Shown one piece after another: positions 6,242 through 10,316 of a DNA stretch of 10,316 nt; within the stretch, counting starts at the first letter, position 1, and each line of letters begins with the position of its first letter. The position numbers and the translations under genes were made by a program. The notes under the pieces were generated by a model. That model was not told the origin of the DNA, ran no database searches, and saw only the letters and a program-made list of their open reading frames with translations. The DNA is from Candidatus Gorgonimonas leptogorgiae (GTDB lineage: Bacteria > Pseudomonadota > Gammaproteobacteria > Pseudomonadales > Endozoicomonadaceae): positions 1 to 10,316 of the forward strand of contig CAKNAD010000086.1 in assembly GCA_929200515.1 (NCBI GenBank), read 5' to 3'.

Positions 6242-6778
6242 CTAGCCAATTGCAAACTGCATAGCTATATAATTTTTTACAATATATATTACAAAAGCCA
6301 GCACCATATAAGAAAAATCTATTCCAGAAGCAGAAGGAATGATTTGCCGTATTCTACCAACTACTGGCTCAATTAATTGGTATAGCAACTCAATTAATGG
6401 GCTACGATTTCCTGGCATTATCCAGCTACATACAGCGAGTATAACCATACTATAAAGATATATATCTAAAATATTTATTAATATTTTTAAGCAACTAATA
6501 GCTACTAAAGCAGAAACTGGAATTGAATATTGAACGATTAAACCACTAACTGCCATTTGCACTGCTACCGCTAATATCAGCACTCCAAGGTTAAAATTAT
6601 AAAAACTCGGGATAATTTTTACTAATGGTAGGACTAATGGGTTGGTTAAGTTGATAAATATCTGTGAAACTGGGTTATAAAAATTTACTTTAGCTAATTG
6701 CATTAGAAATCTTGCTAATAAAGCAAAAACATATAGACCGCCTACAGTACTAACTATGGTATTTATTATAAATTGCAT
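6242..6778 (-). CDS. yggT: YggT family membrane protein
   Basis: This 178-residue integral membrane protein has two YggT repeats. The first repeat includes F-A-L-L-A-R-F-L-M-Q-L (18-28), N-P-V-S-Q (35-39) and T-N-P-L-V-L-P-L (45-52). The second includes C-S-W-I-M-P (117-122), S-P-L-I-E-L-L-Y-Q-L-I-E-P (126-138) and the R-x-I-I-P-S-A-S-G-I-D-F-S (144-156) block. Four hydrophobic regions are apparent, near 5-28, 62-84, 88-118 and 154-175. Family members are linked to osmotic shock tolerance and, in some bacteria, to envelope or division functions; the molecular role is unclear. In E. coli and many relatives yggT sits with yggS and proC beside pilT. Here it is divergent from pilT with neither gene between. 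No strong Shine-Dalgarno precedes the ATG. The orphan gene follows 74 bases downstream and may be cotranscribed. Confidence 0.92.
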   Translation of the reverse strand: MQFIINTIVSTVGGLYVFALLARFLMQLAKVNFYNPVSQIFINLTNPLVLPLVKIIPSFYNFNLGVLILAVAVQMAVSGLIVQYSIPVSALVAISCLKILINILDIYLYSMVILAVCSWIMPGNRSPLIELLYQLIEPVVGRIRQIIPSASGIDFSYMVLAFVIYIVKNYIAMQFAIG

Positions 6779-6821
6779 AAAAATATTCTATAAAAGTTGA
6801 TTTTGTTTACATAAGACTAAG

Positions 6822-6850
6822 ATTATATGCCGATAGTATATCATTTACAT
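6822..6850 (-). promoter_or_regulatory. Candidate promoter for yggT
   Basis: Read on the minus strand, a perfect -10 box TATAAT occupies 6827 down to 6822, with ATGTAA (6850-6845, three of six matches) 17 bases upstream. Transcription would begin about 35-40 bases before the yggT ATG. No equally good promoter for pilT was found in the same 113-base divergent gap. Confidence 0.4.
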
Positions 6851-6875
6851 GAAAAATTACTAATAATTATTATAA

Positions 6876-6888
6876 GGTTAGGCTAACC
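6876..6888 (+). promoter_or_regulatory. 13-base palindrome over the pilT ribosome binding site
   Basis: GGTTAG (6876-6881), G, CTAACC (6883-6888) is a perfect inverted repeat ending three bases before the pilT ATG (6892). The only Shine-Dalgarno-like bases, AAGG (6874-6877) and AGG (6880-6882), lie at or within it, so an RNA hairpin would hide them, or a protein dimer could bind the DNA. Either would reduce pilT expression. Confidence 0.4.
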
Positions 6889-6891
6889 ACA

Positions 6892-7914
6892 ATGGAACAA
6901 ATAAAAAAATTATTAGACCTCGCAGTAGCAAAAAATGCTTCTGATTTACATGTTTTAGAACAAGAATATCCGGTATTGAGGATAGATGGAGAGTTATTTC
7001 CTTTAAAGCAACATCAGTTTAATAGTGACAGTTTACAACTGCAAATATATCCGTTTTTATCTCAACAACAGCAAAACTATTTTAAAAATAATTTGACCGT
7101 AGACTTTGCTTTCGACTTTAATGAGTTGTATCGTGTACGTGGCAACATGTTTAAGCATAATAAAGGGTTAGGTGTTGCACTAAGACTTATTACAAAAAAA
7201 ATACCCTCAATAGAGTCAATTAATTTAACAGCTAATTTTAATAAAATTATAGGTTTAGATAATGGGCTGGTTTTAATAACAGGAGCAACAGGATCAGGAA
7301 AATCTTCTACGTTAGCAGCACTTTTAGATGCTATTAATAACAAACAAAAAAAACATATAATTACTATAGAGGATCCTATTGAGTACATACATCAATCAAA
7401 ACTATCTCTAATCACCCAGAAACAAATCAAGCGAGACACTCCTAATTATACATCAGCTTTAGAGTCTTCCCTAAGAGAAGACCCCGATATTATTATGATA
7501 GGAGAAATGCGTGATCTTGAAACTATTAGATTAGCAATAACAGCAGCCGAAACTGGTCATTTAGTATTTGCAACTATGCATACAACGTCTGCTGCTGATT
7601 CAATTGATAGACTAATATGTTCTTTTCCTAATACAGAACGATCTATGATTAGCTCGATATTATCTACTATATTACGTACTGTAGTATCGCAACAATTAGT
7701 TAAAAAATTAGATGGTGGCCGTGTTGCCGCTAGAGAACTATTATGGGTTACATCAGGGATTGCTAATTTAATAAAAGAACATAAAATTTCTCAAATAACC
7801 TCTGCAATGCAAACTGGAAAATCTGTGGGAATGCACACATTACAACAAGATATTGAAAAACTACAACGAGAAGTTGGTATTGTGTTAAATAATGATATAT
7901 TTCACCAATTTTAA
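6892..7914 (+). CDS. pilT: Type IV pilus retraction ATPase PilT
   Basis: PilT is a hexameric cytoplasmic ATPase that disassembles type IV pili and so drives twitching motility and pilus-dependent DNA uptake. The 340-residue product shows the N-terminal PAS-like domain with N-A-S-D-L-H (15-20) and L-R-I-D-G-E-L (29-35). It also has Walker A G-A-T-G-S-G-K-S (131-138), the Asp box I-E-D-P-I-E (159-164), Walker B D-P-D-I-I-M-I-G-E-M-R-D (197-208) and the His box T-G-H-L-V-F-A-T-M-H-T (221-231). The PilT C-terminal motif A-I-R-N-L-I-R-E appears as G-I-A-N-L-I-K-E (289-296), conserved but with A-to-G, R-to-A and R-to-K changes. The extreme C-terminus stops soon after G-M-H-T-L-Q-Q-D-I, perhaps ten residues earlier than common. 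ATPase motifs are intact. No other pilus gene is in the window. PilU is the main alternative. Confidence 0.92.
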   Translation: MEQIKKLLDLAVAKNASDLHVLEQEYPVLRIDGELFPLKQHQFNSDSLQLQIYPFLSQQQQNYFKNNLTVDFAFDFNELYRVRGNMFKHNKGLGVALRLITKKIPSIESINLTANFNKIIGLDNGLVLITGATGSGKSSTLAALLDAINNKQKKHIITIEDPIEYIHQSKLSLITQKQIKRDTPNYTSALESSLREDPDIIMIGEMRDLETIRLAITAAETGHLVFATMHTTSAADSIDRLICSFPNTERSMISSILSTILRTVVSQQLVKKLDGGRVAARELLWVTSGIANLIKEHKISQITSAMQTGKSVGMHTLQQDIEKLQREVGIVLNNDIFHQF

Positions 7915-8023
7915 TTCCGTAAACCTACCTGAAGAAGCATTTAAAATGCTTGCTTCAGCGTTAAATCAGCTTGAAATGCGATCACAGCATGTATCTTACC
8001 TTAAATTAAACCTTATTGTTTAA
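7892..8023 (+). CDS. Possible 43-residue ORF overlapping the pilT end
   Basis: An ATG at 7892, in the +1 frame relative to pilT, opens 43 codons to a TAA at 8021-8023, overlapping pilT by 23 bases. The peptide contains an amphipathic-looking stretch N-L-P-E-E-A-F-K-M-L-A-S-A-L-N-Q-L-E-M-R (about residues 11-30), more protein-like than random AT-rich DNA usually yields. I see no clear Shine-Dalgarno, so translation would rely on coupling to pilT. I recognise no family, and a remnant of a lost gene or a chance ORF are both possible. Confidence 0.3.
   Translation: MIYFTNFNSVNLPEEAFKMLASALNQLEMRSQHVSYLKLNLIV
7930..7957 (+). other. Strong hairpin downstream of pilT
   Basis: TGAAG plus AAGCATTT (7930-7942) pair with AAATGCTT (7944-7951) and CTTCA (7953-7957), giving 13 pairs with one bulged G at 7952. 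The inner arms are separated by a single base, so a few central pairs must open to form the loop. No T tract follows. It may stabilise the pilT 3' end or act as a Rho-independent pause; it lies within the possible small ORF. Confidence 0.4.
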
Positions 8024-8044
8024 CCTTAAACGCCTGTATATACA
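8016..8044 (+). promoter_or_regulatory. Candidate promoter for pepP
   Basis: TTGTTT (8016-8021) and TATACA (8039-8044) are separated by 17 bases. Transcription would start near 8051, giving a leader of about 45 bases before the GTG start of pepP. This would separate pepP from pilT transcriptionally. Confidence 0.4.
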
Positions 8045-8095
8045 TTTCAAAAAAAAAGGAGTATATTTTTTGTAAACATATTTTGGTGATTAACC

Positions 8096-9895
8096 GTGAA
8101 CAATAAAGATACAAACTCAAAAATAGCTGATTTACAGCAACAACTTGACACTTATAACATAGATGCTTGTATTATATCCTCATCTGATCCACACGGAAGC
8201 GAATATATTTCAGCTCATTGGCAGTGTCGTCAATGGTTATCTGGATTTACTGGCTCCGCTGGAACCTTAGTTGTAACTAAAACTAAAGCTGCATTATGGA
8301 CAGATGGCAGGTATTTTATACAGGCAGAAGCTGAACTAAAAAACACCAACATAAAGCTAGTAAAACAAGGTATAGCAGACAGCTTAGATATTAACAATTG
8401 GTTAACTAAAGAACTAAAACCGAATAGCACTATTGGCTTAGATGGAACCACATTTAGTTACAATACCGTTAAAAACTTTATGGCACTAGCAAACAAACAA
8501 ACAGCATTTAAATTTAATACTAGTATTGATTTAACTACAAATATATGGCTAGATAGACCTAAACTACCTGCAAATAAAGTATTTATTCATGATACTAAAT
8601 TTTCTGGAAAAACTTACAAGCAAAAAATATCAAGCTTAAGAAAAAAACTGAAACAATTAAACTGTAATGCCAGCTTAATAGCTTCATTAGATGAAATCGC
8701 TTGGCTAGTAAACATGCGTGGCGCTGACATACAACACAACCCTGTTTTTTTATCATATGCATTTGTATCATTAACGGAAACTATAATTTTTGCAAATAAA
8801 AATATTTTTGGTAAGCAAGAATTAAAATATTTACAAGAAAATAAGATTTTATTATTAGAATATAATGCCGTATTTGAGTTTTTAAAAACCATCGATAGCA
8901 AGCATACGTTTTTTATCGATAACAACACGACAAACTACACCTTGTATACTTATATTAAAAATAACTATAAACATGAATCTGGTATTAGCCCTGTTGCAGA
9001 ATTAAAAGCTATAAAAAATAATGTTGAAATAAAACAAATGCAACTTTGCCATATAGAAGATGGTATAGCTGTAGTTAAATTTATGTTTTGGTTGCAACAA
9101 GAACTACGTAACAATAAAAAAGTAACAGAAATAACTGCAGGAGATTACATAACAGCTACAAGACAAAAGATGAATAACTTTGTTACTACAAGTTTCCCTC
9201 CTATTGTAGCTTATAAAGAAAATGGTGCTATATGTCATTATCAGGCAACAGCTAAATCTAGCAAAGTAATAAAAGGCAATGGCTTGCTACTAATAGATTC
9301 TGGTGGTCAATACTTAACTGGAACTACAGATATAACTAGAGCTATAGCATGCAGTAAATTAACAACAGAAGAACAAAACGACTACACCCTAGTATTAAAG
9401 AGTCATATAGCATTAGCATCATTTATATTTCCTAAAGATACTCTAGGAATACAACTAGATGCTATTGCTAGAGGGAGCTTATGGAGGAATAAAATAAACT
9501 TTAATCATGGAACTGGTCATGGAGTAGGTTTTTTTCTATGTGTTCATGAGGGGCCACAATCTATTAGCCCTAGATACAACAAAACAACGATCAAACCAGG
9601 CATGGTTATTACTAACGAACCAGGAATATACCGAGATATGAAGCACGGCGTTCGACTTGAAAATATTATGTTAGTTGTTAAAGCAGGCGATTCAGAGTTT
9701 GGAGATTTTTATAAATTAGAACCGCTAACACTTGCTCCTTTTGATAAACAAGCTATAAACTTTGCAATGCTAGACACGAGTGAAATCACTTGGCTAAATA
9801 GCTACCATGATAAAGTCTATCGAAAACTAAACAACCATCTAGATCCAGAAACAAGAAACTGGTTACGAGAACAAACCTCTAAGGTAGAAACTTAG
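8096..9895 (+). CDS. pepP: Xaa-Pro aminopeptidase (aminopeptidase P, M24B)
   Basis: This metallopeptidase removes an N-terminal residue that precedes proline, a step in peptide turnover; it is probably cytoplasmic, as no signal peptide is seen. At 599 residues it is the long three-domain type (two creatinase-like N-domains, about 8-145 and 160-300, then a pita-bread catalytic domain, about 310-545), larger than the E. coli enzyme (about 440) and like the eukaryotic cytosolic form and long bacterial forms. The five dinuclear-metal ligands are all present: D401 (L-I-D-S-G-G), D412 (T-T-D-I-T-R), H475 (G-T-G-H-G-V-G), E508 (T-N-E-P-G) and E522 (R-L-E-N). Likely catalytic histidines are H381 and H484 (V-H-E-G-P). 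A C-terminal extension of about 55 residues (L-D-P-E-T-R-N-W-L near 582-590) is typical of the long class. An in-frame TGA at 8087-8089 forces the start to GTG 8096. GGTGA (8085-8089) is a weak binding site, while a better AAGGAG (8056-8061) lies too far upstream. Confidence 0.95.
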   Translation: MNNKDTNSKIADLQQQLDTYNIDACIISSSDPHGSEYISAHWQCRQWLSGFTGSAGTLVVTKTKAALWTDGRYFIQAEAELKNTNIKLVKQGIADSLDINNWLTKELKPNSTIGLDGTTFSYNTVKNFMALANKQTAFKFNTSIDLTTNIWLDRPKLPANKVFIHDTKFSGKTYKQKISSLRKKLKQLNCNASLIASLDEIAWLVNMRGADIQHNPVFLSYAFVSLTETIIFANKNIFGKQELKYLQENKILLLEYNAVFEFLKTIDSKHTFFIDNNTTNYTLYTYIKNNYKHESGISPVAELKAIKNNVEIKQMQLCHIEDGIAVVKFMFWLQQELRNNKKVTEITAGDYITATRQKMNNFVTTSFPPIVAYKENGAICHYQATAKSSKVIKGNGLLLIDSGGQYLTGTTDITRAIACSKLTTEEQNDYTLVLKSHIALASFIFPKDTLGIQLDAIARGSLWRNKINFNHGTGHGVGFFLCVHEGPQSISPRYNKTTIKPGMVITNEPGIYRDMKHGVRLENIMLVVKAGDSEFGDFYKLEPLTLAPFDKQAINFAMLDTSEITWLNSYHDKVYRKLNNHLDPETRNWLREQTSKVET

Positions 9896-10179
9896 ATAAT
9901 TAAGTTTTTACTTCGAATTTGTGAACATATCCTTTAGTATGCTTTTGATAAACCTAATAAACGTATAACCGCACATACTTTGGCAACTGCAATAATCAAA
10001 CTTTACTTGATTTATTAAAACCTTTTAAAATAAATTATTTTTGTACCCATCATATAAATTTTATTTATTGTTAATGTCAAAAAACTAACAAATTATGGTA
10101 AAAAAAACACTAAAACATTAAAAGCTACAATCTTAATTTAAGAAATAGATTAAAGCGCTTAGGCAAAATTTTTTTGTTT

Positions 10180-10209
10180 TTTACAGGGTATAGCGCTACC
10201 CATTAATAC
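10180..10209 (+). promoter_or_regulatory. Possible promoter with a dyad in the spacer
   Basis: TTTACA (10180-10185, five of six to the -35 consensus) is followed at once by GGGTA-TAGCGC-TACCC (10186-10201) and then an AT-rich TAATAC (10204-10209, only three of six to the -10 consensus) with 18-base spacing. A dyad filling the spacer is the layout used by MerR-type activators, but the -10 is weak, so this is tentative. Confidence 0.2.
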
Positions 10210-10242
10210 ATAGACACTTTCAGTAATTACTTCTATCATATG

Positions 10243-10260
10243 ATAACTAGCAATAGTTAT
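10243..10260. other. Perfect hairpin with GCAA tetraloop
   Basis: ATAACTA (10243-10249) and TAGTTAT (10254-10260) pair over 7 bp around GCAA, a GNRA-type tetraloop when read on the plus strand. No T tract follows. It could belong to an untranslated leader of a gene to the right. Confidence 0.3.
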
Positions 10261-10316
10261 TATCTATACACATGGAAGTTCAAAATGCAGGTTTTATGTC
10301 ATCTAGCATTTGAAAA

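Larger units (their letters stand above)
9896..10316. other. 421-base region without a supported gene
   Basis: No credible coding region is seen on either strand. Three short dyads are present: AATCAA/TTGATT (9994-9999 with 10007-10012, loop ACTTTAC), GGGTA/TACCC (10186-10190 with 10197-10201) and ATAACTA/TAGTTAT (10243-10249 with 10254-10260) with loop GCAA. No convincing pepP terminator with a T tract follows the stop. The region probably contains the upstream control region of a gene beyond the window. Confidence 0.5.

Noticed and set aside
7077..7388. 103-codon open frame on the minus strand within pilT
   Set aside because: It lies wholly inside the well-supported pilT gene, opposite its Walker A region, and shows no family features; it is a shadow frame.
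7861..8023. Possible frameshift at the pilT end, with the small ORF as its lost C-terminus
   Set aside because: PilT already has a near-normal length of 340 residues with all motifs intact, and the small ORF does not resemble the usual PilT C-terminal end. The frameshift reading is not supported.
8230..8928. Two minus-strand open frames (8230-8451 and 8614-8928) within pepP
   Set aside because: Both are antisense to an intact aminopeptidase P gene and have no recognisable motifs or ribosome binding sites.
215..9895. No TGA stop among the nine main genes (six TAA, three or four TAG by reading), raising the idea of a recoded TGA
   Set aside because: The tryptophan codons I checked are TGG, no in-frame TGA interrupts a conserved domain, and TGA stops are expected to be scarce in AT-rich genomes.
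1..10316. CRISPR arrays, tRNA or rRNA genes, insertion sequences and transposases
   Set aside because: No regularly spaced direct repeats, no cloverleaf-like tRNA sequence, no rRNA signature and no transposase reading frame were seen on either strand.

Overview
The window is AT-rich (roughly two thirds A+T by eye) and carries nine convincing protein genes plus one doubtful small ORF. Gene content and order (yciB; thrS-infC-rpmI-rplT; yggT divergent from pilT; an M24B aminopeptidase P) point to a gammaproteobacterium. The low GC, several simplified versions of clusters that are longer in free-living relatives, and an Asn/Ser-rich orphan protein with a C-terminal membrane tail suggest a host-associated, probably intracellular lineage (Legionellales, Francisella-like or a similar symbiont). 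I cannot name genus or species from sequence alone.

Left part (1-4531, all + strand): yciB (inner-membrane septation/envelope protein), then the translation cluster thrS (threonyl-tRNA synthetase), infC (IF3), rpmI (L35) and rplT (L20), closed by a strong hairpin terminator at 4491-4531. The infC gene starts upstream of its first ATG, at an ATT codon (3105) behind a perfect AGGAGG, as in E. coli, where the AUU start lets IF3 repress its own translation. Two unusually long gaps in this cluster hold structure. Between thrS and infC a nearly 17-position long-range helix (2865-2881 with 2996-3012) encloses further hairpins. Between infC and rpmI lies a terminator-like hairpin with a T6 tract, followed by a second hairpin just before the rpmI ribosome binding site. 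These are candidate leader RNAs, the second one possibly for L20 feedback.

Middle (4532-6778, - strand): yggT (membrane protein), then a 501-residue protein of no recognised family. That protein has a degenerate 25-residue tandem duplication at its N-terminus, a GT-B/Rossmann-like core and a short hydrophobic C-terminal tail. It is the best candidate for something undescribed, for example a tail-anchored glycosyltransferase-like effector.

Right part (6779-10316, + strand): pilT (pilus retraction ATPase), whose start region carries a 13-bp palindrome over the ribosome binding site, a possible 43-codon ORF overlapping the pilT end, and pepP (599-residue Xaa-Pro aminopeptidase, long form with all five metal ligands). 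The last 421 bases have no gene that I can support but contain several short dyads. The yggT/pilT divergent pair looks like the common pilT-yggS-proC-yggT neighbourhood with yggS and proC missing.
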